Source: Rhyacophila brunnea (lineage: Eukaryota; Arthropoda; Insecta; Trichoptera; Rhyacophilidae). Taken from it: DNA of 64,000 nucleotides. Numbering within the stretch: the first letter of the stretch is position 1; each line of letters opens with the position of its first letter. Location: positions 1,798,001 through 1,862,000 of the forward strand of contig JAGYXB010000687.1 of NCBI GenBank assembly GCA_022495005.1, given 5' to 3'. The notes under the pieces were generated by a model. The model was given only the letters and a program-made list of their open reading frames with translations, ran no database searches and had not been told where the DNA came from. Below are positions 37,126 through 48,434 of the stretch, one piece after another. The translations under genes and the position numbers were made by a program.

Positions 37126-37408
37126 GGTCATATTTATTATTAAAATTTAGTTTATTAAGTTTTCTAAGCATCGCCTAAGAGATTTTTGACTAATTCTATA
37201 TCAAATTTTATTTATGTATGGTTCCAATATTAAAGCTTGATTTTATATAAATAAAAAGGATTTCAAGTTATACACATTTATATTTTTTTTATAAAAATCG
37301 ATGTTTTTTAAAATATATATAAAAAATATTAAAACTATGAATTAGTCAAAAATCTCTTAGGCGATGCGTAGAAAACTTAATAAACTAAATTTTAATAATA
37401 AATATGGC
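37126..37408. repeat. Inverted-repeat (foldback) element, arms about 70 bp
   Basis: The left arm (37126-37195) contains AATTTAGTTTATTAAGTTTT, CTAAGCATCGCCTAAGAG and ATTTTTGACTAATTC. The right arm (about 37338-37408) is its inverse with very few changes. Between them is AT-rich DNA without an ORF. No target duplication could be fixed. Confidence 0.7.
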
Positions 37409-39126
37409 TAAAAAGTAACTAAAAAGTTTAAAATATAAACGAGCAGGTAACATCGGTTCGAAGAAAATGCAATCTCCGAACAAACCAAATCATCCAGTGA
37501 AAGGTACCCATGGTATATATAATTTTCTGCCATCTACGAATGTTTTCGGAAATAATTTATTCATACAATTTATCGGATACGTTTGTCAAACTATTATACT
37601 GGTAAGTTAATAAAAAATATAGACTTACGCGTAACGCGTCAATATATTTTCACAAGATTATTTTTATAGTACAAGAGTATTAGTACTACAGAATAATATA
37701 TTATAAATAAAATTTCGAGAAGATATTGAAGTAAAGCTCAATAATATCGCATTGCAATCAACATACAAGTAAATAAAATTACGTGGAACGGCTGGTTAGT
37801 TAGCTAGCAATTGCAATCACTACGATCAGAACATGCCGTTTTGTTATGGCCTGTCTATAGAGAGCTTTAGTGGAAATACAAGACTGAAATGAATGGAAAT
37901 ATATTGGAGAAGCCTCCACAGCCAGTAGTGGAATGATCAAGATTCAAGGATGATAATTTTATTCAGACGATAACTTCCAATGACAAAAAGCTGCCAAAAC
38001 TAGATTCTGTTTTTAACACATTTGGCCGACTTCGATTGCCAAGATAATCTACATATCATGAGGCACGCACTCTATATTATGAAAATAAAAATTAACTCGT
38101 TTCATGCATTGTTTATTAAAGTCAAATTCTGTGAGCAATAAAAAAATCTAAATTCAGACACGAATAGGTAATAAATACTTATTCTGTTTGAATAAATTCA
38201 ATGTATGTTCATATTTCAATAATAATAACAAGATATTATAAGATAGAGAAATATTACTTAAGTATATTGAATGTTTGTGTTATTAAATAAGAAAAAATAA
38301 AAAAAGTTTATAAAAGTCCAACGTTATGTTATCTCACTGCTTACTACAAGTTCTGTGCGGCGATCTAATTAAATTGATATTCCGACATAACCATAACTCG
38401 CTACATTCAAATACCAATACAAATTTATAAAACCAGTTAGGTACATCTTTTAAAGCATGTTTCGATTGATAAACCAACATTCCCTACGATCAATAATAAT
38501 CATTATACTCCGTTAGAGAGGTTGAGCTATAAAATTTTAATTTAAAAAAAAAATGATGCTGTACTACTCTGTACTACTGTGTTCAATTATTAATTTCATT
38601 TAATATTTATATTTATTTGATAGAAAATATAATAAATAGACGAGACCTGGATAAAGCTTATAAATACGAAAAAACCTTATATTATAACTAGGTAGTATTT
38701 ATTTTAAGAAGATAATCGAGTATTTAGTCCAAGAAGATGGTCTTCCATTCTATGACAGATGCTCAATCGCATTGCTAGATAAAACTATTGTTGCTTATAG
38801 ACTTGCAGATATTTCAATGGAATTATAGCAGAAGCAAAAACATATAATATGACGATGTTTCTCTCAAATAATGTAGTTGCTTGTCGTAATCTCAACATGA
38901 TCATTCATGAATATTGATAATGTAATGACAAATCATTTTATGTCACGTGACAAGGAAGAACCCACAAAAAACGAATGAATAATAAAATACTGATTATTGA
39001 CATTTTACCTTAAGCAAATCAAAATATTTTTCTTTCGAATGCATCTCACATATCGAACAGGAAATATTAATCTAAAATTGTAATATTATCTGGTTTAAAT
39101 TAACTTCTGTAATTTTCTTTCGAATT
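37409..39126. other. Unrecognised spacer
   Basis: AT-rich; no gene or bounded element recognised. Confidence 0.35.
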
Positions 39127-39390
39127 AGACTGGATGCTTTCGAGATGTGACTGTATTTGGACATCATGAGGATTTCCTGGACTAATCACATCACCGATAC
39201 GTCAAGAGAAGGCTGCAAACTTCGGTCAAAATTTCCAAAATGATCAGTATGATTTACTCCAGCTCATGCGCAGGGAAATGTAGAGCGCTAGACAAAACGA
39301 CATTTTCTTGGCTACGTAACGTCCGTAAGTGGCTCAATGTCCAAGGTATTGGTGTTTTGATATGACTAGTTCAAGAAAGGAAGATGAAAT
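39127..39390 (+). pseudogene. LINE tail remnant (RTE-like)
   Basis: In shifting frames the strand reads RLDAFEM, a stop, LYLDIMRISWTNHITD, and further on FSWLRNVRKWLN. The same landmarks (DAFE.W.YRR.LRISWTD and ISWLRNLR) mark the C-terminal part of RTE-like LINE reverse transcriptases. Stops are frequent; it is a short dead fragment. Confidence 0.6.
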
Positions 39391-40341
39391 GCAAACTGTG
39401 TATAAAAAATAACATCATTTTATAGGTATCTATTAAAGATTTATAGGTGGTAATGAGTTTCATTACAATTTCACACACTATTAATAAATAAAAAAATAGC
39501 AAATATTGCGATTGTTCCTAATTGCTTCTATAATTCAGATAAATTGGTACAGCATTTAATTTGATAGCTTTGAAAGCCATTTCATTAAAAACAAATTACA
39601 CATTCGCCGCCCCTACTGAGCGCCTAAAACTGTCATTAGAATATTATGCTAAAAGGTCCAAAATATAAACAATATCCCATACCCCAAAAGTTTTCAGTGT
39701 AACTACCGCTAAAGCTCCCGGGAAATTCTGTACAGTGGGGCATTAATATCGAAATAATTAAATTGCCATGCTCAATTAATTTTGAAGTGCTGTTAATAAT
39801 TCAAAGCATTCATTTTTTAAGGTTTTTAGAAAACAAAGTTTTTCATTTTATTTAATTGCGTTTTCAATGGCCACAGACATAATATACGAAATAGCGAAAT
39901 GATATCTTGGTTTCAACCGATACTACCTACACAATACACAGGCGCAAACCCACAACCTCGTCATATCGGATGTGCATTTTCTCACTTAAATTTAAGTCAT
40001 AAAAATGTTCACAAATTAATTCACGACATTATCTTAGGGATGTGTAAAACCAATCCTAAAAAATAGCAATTTAAAAGTTTCAAAGTTAACTTATTTATTC
40101 ATTGAATCAATTTTATTTTAATTAATATCATTTATCCATTAACTGACAGGCGCTGTTACAATTTTGTAGGTATCAATTGTTATATCACCCGACAATAATG
40201 TTAAAAAACAAATAACAGATTATAACTTATGGTATATAGTTTAGAATTTACTCATACAAAAACGACTCGGCAATTTTTTTAAACTTAACTGTTGAACTAT
40301 CGAAATTAGTAGGACGGGTGTTATTTCTGTATTTATCCAAT
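39391..40341. other. Unrecognised spacer
   Basis: AT-rich; no gene or bounded element recognised. Confidence 0.35.
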
Positions 40342-40912
40342 CAGTGACGTCCCGTGGGGGTAGGCAGATTGAGCGATGCTTGGGGGCGGCAGTTATTCAA
40401 AGGGCGGCAAATCGAGGAGAATCATTAGGTATATAGTATAGCTATAGAAATCTACCTAAACTTAGTAATAACGGAAATATCTTTCCATTAAAAAAATCAG
40501 CTCACTGATTGGAAACAAAATATATGTAGATATTAATTAGATAAGTACTGTACAATTTTCAATAGGACATTATTTTTTTGTCGGGTTCGCGATGTCTAGT
40601 TTACTTCCATTGTCCTTGGACGTCACGCTCTTCACAGTCACTCGCGAGTTATGGAAGTTGTCAGGTGTATTTTTAAATGTACCTTTCTGAAACCGTATAC
40701 TCGCATACGTATACTATTCAAGCAGAGATGGTATTTAAGTTAGATTTAGTAGTAGGTATAAGTAGATACCTATATCCTTTTAGTACTGTATCCATACAAC
40801 ACAATTCTTAGATATTAGAGTCATGAAAGGATGATAAAAAGTACTGTATAAAAAAAATGTGGCGGCATTTTGGCACTGCCTAGGGGCGGCATTTTGTCTA
40901 GGAACGTCACTG
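40342..40912. mobile_element. hAT-type MITE, CAGTGACGTCCC family, copy 2
   Basis: It begins CAGTGACGTCCCGTGG and ends GGAACGTCACTG. Flanks TATCCAAT (40334-40341) and CATCCAAT (40913-40920) match at 7 of 8 positions. It is similar to 26268-26879 over its whole length apart from indels. No ORF. Confidence 0.9.
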
Positions 40913-41015
40913 CATCCAATGGACGGATAATAATATGAAATAGCTTCAATCAGTCTCCTGGATTTTCTTTAAAAATGTTCAACATTCGGATATTGTTGCA
41001 TTTGAAAAATGAAAA

Positions 41016-41400
41016 GTGGGTTTTAAGATAAATGACGAGTTCAAATCGAGCAGGTCAATAACTACGCCTATCTCGGACAACACGTGCAATGTACATGACG
41101 ACATTAATTGTCCAAGAACAAAACCGGCAATGAGCGCATGGTATCTTTACAAAATCTGCCTAATGGCCGGCATGGAAAAGTGTATGTTAGGTATAACGAG
41201 GAAATACAACAAAATAAACTGACCACAGTACACGGTGGGTCACTAATCGATCACAGGACCACCCTATAACCCGATAGATTGACGAACTGCAAATATTTGG
41301 CTGCGACGAAATAGGGACCGATATCGGTGGATGTACCTGGGGAGGCTTCCATTCAGTAGCCGATAAACCCTGTCTGGTGGTGATGACACGGGGTGTAAGA
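41016..41400 (+). pseudogene. Degraded LINE fragment
   Basis: Across frames the strand reads YAYLGQH.VQ-like residues near 41055, KNKTGNERM near 41120, MEKCMLGITRKYNK near 41170, and a GEASIQ.PINPVWW-like end. These resemble the C-terminal third of a non-LTR reverse transcriptase (YLGQ.., RRMLGI.LRD). It is highly decayed; the ORF at 41016-41222 is only one of its frames. Confidence 0.45.
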
Positions 41401-42275
41401 CATCATGCATGTAGTAATGTTATAATGACATTCCTCGTCACATCTCAAACTCAATGTTACTCATTTATATGCCCTAGTGGTGGGCGAAAGAAAAAACGTG
41501 ACTGAAAAAATCGGTGTCCGAAAAACAATCGGATATTTTGAATCTGACAGGTGAGCAGGTCCAAGGACGCACGTCGCACGCTACCCAGCGAACAGAAGAA
41601 TACCTACGTACATGTTTAATACATAATTGGGTTCGCTCTCTGCCATCGCGATGCGCCCACGAGCATAGTAGGTAGGTACTGTGCGAGGCAACTCACAAGG
41701 GGGGACAACACTAATCTGTGAAAGAGAGTATTTAAAATTAAACAATAATAACCCACGCAGATCATGAGCAGACGAGATACGAGAGGTAGGTACGAGTATG
41801 TACTAGACGAAAATTTTGAAAAAAACCTCCTAATATAGACATGGAGCCTTCATGTATGGAATTGAAGCAAACAAAATACCTATGGTCTACTGACTAAGCT
41901 AGCAACAAGTGAGTTCGCATTGCAGGTTCACTTCAAGAGAATATCATACTTCAACTATGACAGTCCACTAAAATAATTTCAGATTCACCCAATTAGTTAT
42001 TACATACGTGTACAACAATATTATAATATATATATTTATATAAAAGACGATGTATTTTTTTGTATTCTGTCGTGTATGGAAAACACGAACAAATGTCGTC
42101 ATATTTGTTTGTGTTTTTTAACAATGAAGTAGACTTGTTAAATGTTGTTTTATATTATTGAAGCGAGCAAATATGTTCGATGTGGACTGTCCAAACTACA
42201 TTTAATTTGACAGCCATTAGCATTTAGCATGAACGTGTTGACGTGCGTTGATTATCACAATACATTTGTATGCGG
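41401..42275. other. Unrecognised spacer
   Basis: No gene recognised. Short G+C-richer patches around 41540-41680, no ORF. Confidence 0.35.
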
Positions 42276-42540
42276 CAATGGCGAAGGGTGGAGTGGAAGG
42301 CTGGTTAGATCCGACATAAACAATGTATACTAAACTTTGTCAGTCATACGTGTATGTTTTCATTGAACTAAGACTACAAATTTAAGATAATGTTGGATGG
42401 TTTTTAAATTCAATTAAACCCTGCGTAAACCAAGCCATAGTAAATATAGTCAATAAAATATTCGTCTATCATAACATCTAAAATTATGCCATTAAATCAT
42501 ACACAATTTTATATATTTTATCTAATATGGTTTAGCTTAG
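42276..42540. mobile_element. Left part of a long-armed hAT MITE split by the LTR element
   Basis: It begins CAATGGCGAAGGGTGGAG and continues with arm words TTAGATCCGACATAAA, ATACTAAACTTTGTCAGTC and TCATTGAACTAAGAC of the CAGTGGCGAAGGG family. The element continues at 54472. The last four bases, TTAG (42537-42540), are one copy of the LTR element's target duplication. Confidence 0.8.
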
Positions 42541-43310
42541 TGACATGACCCGGCTCACGGCTAGCTCAATAATGCTACCGGGCCGTCACTGAGGAGACTA
42601 GTGATGAATTAGGAGAGGTGGATCTCCTTTGTAGTATCACAACTTTTGAATTCCCGAATAAAACTCTCAGCTGGTGTGGTGCCGAATTTATTCAGGTACT
42701 AGAGTTCACAGTCACACAATAAGGTTAACTGTCATTGTTCCCGTAATTAAATCTCATTAAAGTATCAGCAAACTATTTATTTGTTCACTATAGGATCTCT
42801 GTGAAATCTTTCACAAATTCCCGAAAAGTCACACCTAATTCAGAGAATGTATACGCAGATATTCTTTGGATATTTTTAATTCATGAAATATTTTCCCATA
42901 AGAAAGAAAATATAAATTATTCTTTGGTCACACAGTATTAGGTTTATAAAAAAGAATAGAATTATTTTATTGTTGTTTATAAAGTTTATTTATATTCACA
43001 GTGTATTTACAAATATTTATTTGTGATTACAGACTTGTTTACAGAAGGTTTGCTTAATGTTTACAAATTTATTTACTAAAATTTGTTTTTATGTTTATGA
43101 ATTTGTTTACAAAAGTTTATTTTATAATTATGTTTACTTAATAAAGTTTCAAAAATTTATTTTATAATTCCGAAAAAAGATTTGTAAAATTTATTATTAC
43201 AAACTGAGTTTATTAATTTGTTTTTATAAAACAAATCCGATCGCGTAATTTATCCCGATTACGTCACCTCGTATGATGAGTAATGAAAAATGAAATTACT
43301 CCGCGAGCGC

Positions 43311-43450
43311 GTTACTATCGACAGATACGTGGTATTCGAGCTACGTTTTAGCGGTCGACGTCACTACCGACAGATACGTGTTATTCGCGCTACGTTTTGC
43401 GGCACACGTCACGACCGGCAGATACGAGATATTCGCGTTACTTTTTGCCC
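43311..43450. repeat. Three 48-49 bp tandem repeats inside the LTR
   Basis: Units start GTTACTATCGACAGATACG at 43311, GTCACTACCGACAGATACG at 43360 and GTCACGACCGGCAGATACG at 43408. Each is followed by (GT)TATTCG.GCTACGTTTT-like sequence. The ORF read through them (61 codons) shows the repeat as RQIRVIRATFCG and is probably not a protein. The same array is in the other LTR at about 52590-52728. LTR position suggests possible factor-binding sites, by inference only. Confidence 0.8.
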
Positions 43451-44130
43451 GTCGATGGGGACTTATTGTAGGTAAATTTCACGAATGTTACTGAAAACCG
43501 TATCTCGTATCCGCGGAAGGACTGCTGCTTAGTAGGAGATCGCTGGTGAGAAGTGTAGAAACTAATGATTTTACGGAAAAAGGATGTCACCTTTTATACC
43601 CTCGGGATGGAGGTTTAACAGGAAACAGTCCGTAAGGGATAGCAGATGTATATCTTTCTCTCACGGGATAAATTTACGTATATCTCCCGTTCCTGGTAAC
43701 TTTCTAATAGATATATCTTCTAATTAAATCGGGTTAAATTTACTCTACTTTATTTCCGCAAAATTAAGACTTAATAGGGGTGTTTTAAGCACCCTCTAGA
43801 ACATGTCCTTTAAATACGTAGTTACGGTGACGTCAGCAAAATAGTTGATTTTATATGATTTTTCGTGTTCAAACGAAGGGGAAAGTTTTTAGCTTTCCAA
43901 CGAGGTATCAGAATAGGTACTCGTGTACTAAATAAGGGAATGGCAGTCTTTAAATTTAAAATGTCAAAATGAAAGGTTGACACCCACGTACTAGTCCTTT
44001 CCACCACTCTTGGCCTTTTTAGGCCAATAGAATTTTACTAAGTTTTAATAAAACTATTTGGAGCCGCAGAAAACGTTTCATTCGATATTTACCTTTCGGA
44101 CGAACATTATTACGTGAAAATACTATAATA

Positions 44131-45533
44131 TTAAGGGGGGACATGCTCGTCGAAGGTCAAAATTGAGTTTTTATTGTATTTTCAAACCATGATCCTGGAC
44201 ACTCCTTAAACGTTGTAGATTATATATTTATATAATTTTGAAGCCTTATTATTCTTTATAGTTATTTTAAACATTTGATGACTGCATAAAGTATTTTTGT
44301 TACATAAAATAGTATTCTTTTAAACCTCTCGCTCTAATGTTTTAGAATATAGTCATATTTCGGTACATAACTGTGCAGTGGTGTTAAGATTTTTTACATT
44401 TATTAATTTTTAAACGCATTTATAAAACCATTAGCATAATTTATTACGAGATAATTTTTGTAAAATATTCACGATAAAAAATTGTATTGATAATCTCTGT
44501 GATCCCAAATTTGACAAGAATTAGGCATTTTATTATTCAAAAAATCGGCAAGATTAACACATATCAAGATGATTCTAAAGATATTTATTATAAGCTATGT
44601 CTTTGACCATTCAAGTGTGATAAACATCTTATGAATAATGATTGCTTTATAATAATTATTGACCTAAGAATAAGGTAGTGTTTTTTTGAAATACGCCATT
44701 TCTTTTGGATCATTCCCCAGTGGTTAAGCTACAACATACGGCCGTAGCCATAAATTGACAAACTATAATTGAAGTAGGGAGTAAAATGATATTGACGCGC
44801 GTGTTTGAACATGTACCGTTTAAAAAAAAAATAAAAAAAATTCAGTTAGGTACATGTTCAAACACGCGCGTTAACATAATTTTACTCCCTACTTTAATTA
44901 TAGTTTGTCATTTTATGGCTACGGCCGTATGTTGTAGTTTAACCACTAGGGAATGACAAAAGAAATGGCGTATTTTAAAAAAACACCACCTTCTTCTTAG
45001 GTCAATAATTATTATAAAGCAATCATTATTCATAAGATTTTTATCACACTTAAATGGTCAAGGACATAGCTTATAATAAATATCTTTAGAATCATCTTCA
45101 AATGTGTTAATCTTGCCGATTTTTTGAATAATAAAATGCCTAATTCTTGTCAAATTTGGGATCACAGAGATTATCAATATAATTTTTTATCGTGAATATT
45201 TTACAAAAATTATCTCGTCATAAATTATACTAATGGTTTTATAAATGCGTTTAAAAATTAATAAATGTAAAAAATCTTAACACCACTGCACAGTTATGTA
45301 CCGAAATATGACTATATTCTAAAACATTAGAGCGAGAGGTTTAAAAGAATACTATTTTATGTAACAAAAATACTTTATGCAGTCATCAAATGTTTAAAAT
45401 AACTATAAAGAATAATAAGGCTTTAAAATTATATAAATAGATTATCTACAACGTTTAAGGAGTGTCCAGGATCATGGTTTGAAAATACAATAAAAACTCA
45501 ATTTTGACCTTCGACGAGCATGTCCCCCCTTAT
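44131..45533. mobile_element. TTAA-flanked foldback element, complete copy
   Basis: Two nearly identical arms in inverse orientation, 44135-44817 and 44849-45529, are separated by a 31-bp A-rich loop. Outer ends are GGGGGGACATGCTCGTCGAA and its inverse. Flanks are TTAA on the left and TTAT (one change) on the right. The site in the other LTR reads TTAA at 53414-53417, giving a direct empty-site comparison apart from six bases missing next to the insertion. TTAA use points to a piggyBac-type transposase acting in trans. No ORF of its own. Confidence 0.9.
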
Positions 45534-46582
45534 CATTTCAACTTAAATATATAAATGCTTAATCCTAACAAGATGTTATTTACAAGCGACTACAAATTTA
45601 TTTCGTCCTTAATAGTGGCTTTTCCATAGTAATCTAAACGTAACCTTGAATCTATTTTTATCCGGCAACTCAACACAGCCGGGCCGTAAATTCTAGTCGA
45701 ACAGAATTCAGTTAAGGTTCAAGGTCATGCGCCAGTTTGTGTTTTTAGTCGCAGTATTTGATTCTTTTATTACTTAGGAGGCAATTAAGATTTATTATTG
45801 TTTATGGGTAGAAACCCATCTATACCAGAATCTCAAGTTTTTCCATTTGTTACTTTTACAATATTCATTATAGTCAGCAAGTTATAGCATTAACAAAATC
45901 TATAATTATAATTACGCGTCTATAGATATAGATACGCGTTTACAATATTTTTATAACGGTAGTTAACTCCTATCTTGTATTGATAAAATTAGTATTAAAA
46001 TTCTTTATTTACAATTATACAGTATATAAATTTATAAATATTCAATTTTCCTTTCCAATTTTCATACACTTCCATTATAGCTATAAAAGTTATTGAAGCA
46101 TGTACTTGCTTAATTTTACGTAAACAATCTCTCCCATAACTTATTTTCTAAGTTTAATGGAGATTTCCCGGAAATTATTTCCGAAATAGATCGATTTGAA
46201 ATTTCATGGCGTGTCATTTCGAGGTCTGCGGTCACAGCGTTCCAATTACACTTGAACAGTCTCGATTCTCCGAGGCGAAATTTTTACGTAAAATTTTATT
46301 ACATTTTACAAAGAAAAGGTTAACAACATATATTTTACTTCCTAATACTAAACGATTACGCTACTGGTTACCTGTTCATGGTCTTTTTCGACCATTTCTT
46401 CTCTGCTTCTTCCATAGTTTAGGACCATGGGACTTATATATTCTGTTTGTACCTCGTCGTGAGGTTGTCGCACGGCTATTTGAGAAGTAGAATTGACTAC
46501 AAGGCTAGATTTGTATAGTTATGTCGTTAAACCATACTCTGCCATAAACACTAACTGAAGGTCGGCGTTTTTGTTTGTGTCA

Positions 46583-46595
46583 AATGCCCACCCTT
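46583..46595 (-). promoter_or_regulatory. Polypurine tract
   Basis: On the minus strand AAGGGTGGGCATT lies immediately upstream of the 3' LTR start TGACAC. Position and purine content fit the plus-strand primer of LTR elements. Confidence 0.7.
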
Positions 46596-47160
46596 AATAA
46601 AGACATAACTGTATATGTCTAGTCTCAATTCACCATTGCCACACCTCAGGACTCAGTAATATGCAAAGCGATAAAGCAACAGTAAAGCATATTCAAAATA
46701 AAATATACAAAATCTGCGCATGCACACAAAGATTTTCTTTTACTTTTTATAATTAATATTCGCCCAGATTCAGGTCTTAAAATTCTAATTAATAAAAGAA
46801 AATTATATAATTCAATAATTCTGAAGTTAAAAATTTTATTTTGAGGACGGTGAGTGCTGTATGGGACGACTACTGCTTTTCCTGCCGAGGGACAACCGCA
46901 AGGAAGAGGACTCACGGAGACGCTCCCTTTACGACCCATGGACAGAAGTAGAGTTCGACTTCCCGTCGCGAATCACGTTCCCGCTTACTAGAAAATACGG
47001 CATAGTACCATGATATGCCAGGGAGACTCCCCTGACAATACCTTTAACATTAAATTACATAGGGTCATTTAAACCTATTCAATCTAACGCTCAATACTCC
47101 TAGCTATATATTACATTCTACAAGAATTTGAAATCAATCCCAATCAAGAGAATTATTTTT

Positions 47161-47400
47161 CGCAGCTCCGAATACTAATAAGGACTTAGCGTGAAAGTTA
47201 CGAACTTCCCCACGCCTAAATTAGCAACGCTCTCTTCATTTCGCAGCTCCGAATACTAATAAGGACTTAGCGTGAAAGTTACGAACTTCCCCACGCCTAG
47301 ATTAGCAACACGTCTTCATTTCGCAGCTCCGAATACTATTAGGGGCTTAGCGTGGAAGTCAAGGACTTCCCCATGCCCTAATTAGCAACACTTTCTTCGT
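47161..47400 (-). repeat. Three 80-81 bp hairpin-bearing tandem repeats; a fourth at 48230-48303
   Basis: Units begin CGCAGCTCCGAATACTA at 47161, 47242 and 47322, with a fourth unit at 48230. Each contains an imperfect inverted repeat of the form CTTAGCGTG..CA(C/T)GCC.TAA around an inner stem. The inner stem changes in a paired way between copies: AAGTT/AACTT in units 1 and 2, AAGTC/GACTT in unit 3, GGAAGC/GCTTCC in unit 4. The fourth unit lies between the extension ORF and the small ORF. Confidence 0.85.
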
Positions 47401-47456
47401 TTTGCTCTCCCCGAAGACTTATTTCTTTCTCGCTTCGAGAAAAGACTCGTTTGCTT

Positions 47457-47655
47457 CGATAATAGACTTATTTCTTTATCGCTCCTCTCGAAGACTTGTT
47501 GTTTGCTCCGATAATAGACTTATTTCTTTATCGCTCCTCTCGAAGACTTGTGGTTTGCTCCGATAATAGACTTATTTCTTTATCGCTCCTCTCGAAGACT
47601 TGTTGTTTGCTCCGATAATAGACTTATTTCTTTATCGCTCCTCTCGAAGACTTAT
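47457..47655 (-). repeat. 52-bp tandem repeat array
   Basis: Units start CGATAATAGACTTATTTC at 47457, 47509, 47561 and 47613, each continuing TTTATCGCTCCTCTCGAAG. The fourth is incomplete and runs into TATAGCTCGG. It is preceded by degenerate versions (CGAAGACTTATTTCTTTC) at 47411. The repeats are nearly identical, implying recent expansion. Confidence 0.9.
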
Positions 47656-47675
47656 AGCTCGGTTTAGTTAGAGAC

Positions 47676-48179
47676 TTAGCTTACAGGCGATGGCGGTAGC
47701 GATCGCTTTGAGCGACGCTTACCTGATCGGCCTATACGCTGATACTGACGTTTGGGGGGCGCATTCCGGATGGGGGCGTCTCGTAAGACAGCGTCCAACG
47801 CATCCCGCCACTCGCCAAAGGTAGTACCTTGATCTTTGCTCCCGGACGTCGGGAAGTCGGTCCTCGCAGGGCGCCGCCCTCCCGATCGTCCCATCCTCCT
47901 AAATTCTCTCTTGGGGGGCGCTATCTTGATGGGGGCGTCTCGTAAGACTGCGTCCAACGCATCCAGCCTCTCGCCAAGGATCCTCTCTTCATTAGATATT
48001 GTCGAGTCAACAATTCTTTCCACTTCAGCTTCTCCACCGCTAAGTTCGGAATCTGTTCCTGAACTCGCCAGTAGTTCTTCCCGCGCACATTCCTGCGCAT
48101 CCATACGACGTTCTGACAGGGCGTGCACTCCCTCGTCTCTGTCGTTGGTAGCTGTGGAAAGCGGCGTAGGTGATACCAC
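47676..48179 (-). CDS. Distal small ORF of the LTR element with a duplicated module
   Basis: 167 codons from a GTG at 48179. The open frame begins further upstream, after a TAG, with FEKNLANERADDP, and the first ATG is M26. A charged, Ser/Glu-rich first 70 residues lead into two copies of a 35-residue module at 71-105 and 125-159. Each has DALDAVLRDAPI, then APPKR, then a basic G-R-rich tail (GRSGGRRPAR, GRSGKRRSKRS). No enzymatic motif. The basic tails could bind nucleic acid, by analogy only. How it would be translated is unclear: it lies downstream of the long ORF in a different frame. It may be a degraded remnant of a longer ORF. Confidence 0.45.
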   Translation of the reverse strand: MVSPTPLSTATNDRDEGVHALSERRMDAQECAREELLASSGTDSELSGGEAEVERIVDSTISNEERILGERLDALDAVLRDAPIKIAPPKREFRRMGRSGGRRPARTDFPTSGSKDQGTTFGEWRDALDAVLRDAPIRNAPPKRQYQRIGRSGKRRSKRSLPPSPVS

Positions 48180-48434
48180 CGGGTCGTCTGCTCTTTCATT
48201 AGCCAGATTCTTCTCAAACTATTTCGCACCGCAGCTCCGAATACTAGTAAAGGACTTAGCGTGGAAGCCATGCGCTTCCCCATGCCTTAACTAGCAACAC
48301 TCTTTCCGCTATTAATTTAAAATATATTACAGTTAGCACTGATATGTATATCACGCTTATCATACTCATATATATCAATTTAACACTAGTATTTAAAACA
48401 CTTTTAACACTAACATTTTTATCAAGTATAATAT

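Larger units (their letters stand above)
42541..46582 (-). repeat. 3' LTR carrying a 1.4-kb foldback insertion
   Basis: It has the same ends as the other LTR (TGACATGACC..GTGTCA on the plus strand). Its length of 4042 bp exceeds the other by 1396 bp because of the TTAA-flanked foldback at 44131-45533. Since that insertion is absent from the other LTR, it arrived after the retrotransposon integrated. Confidence 0.95.

Noticed and set aside
43290..43475. 61-codon repetitive ORF in the LTR (also 52568-52753)
   Set aside because: Reads through the 48-bp DNA repeats, on the antisense strand.
46206..46490. 94-codon ORF in the LTR (also 54136-54375)
   Set aside because: Opposite to the element's transcription, start differs between LTR copies by a 1-bp indel, no domain.
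47161..47655. CRISPR-like array
   Set aside because: Repeats are directly adjacent without unique spacers and belong to an LTR retrotransposon in a eukaryotic genome.
47836..48294. 152-codon plus-strand ORF in the LTR element
   Set aside because: Antisense to the minus-strand ORFs that carry the duplicated module; the element is transcribed from the minus strand.
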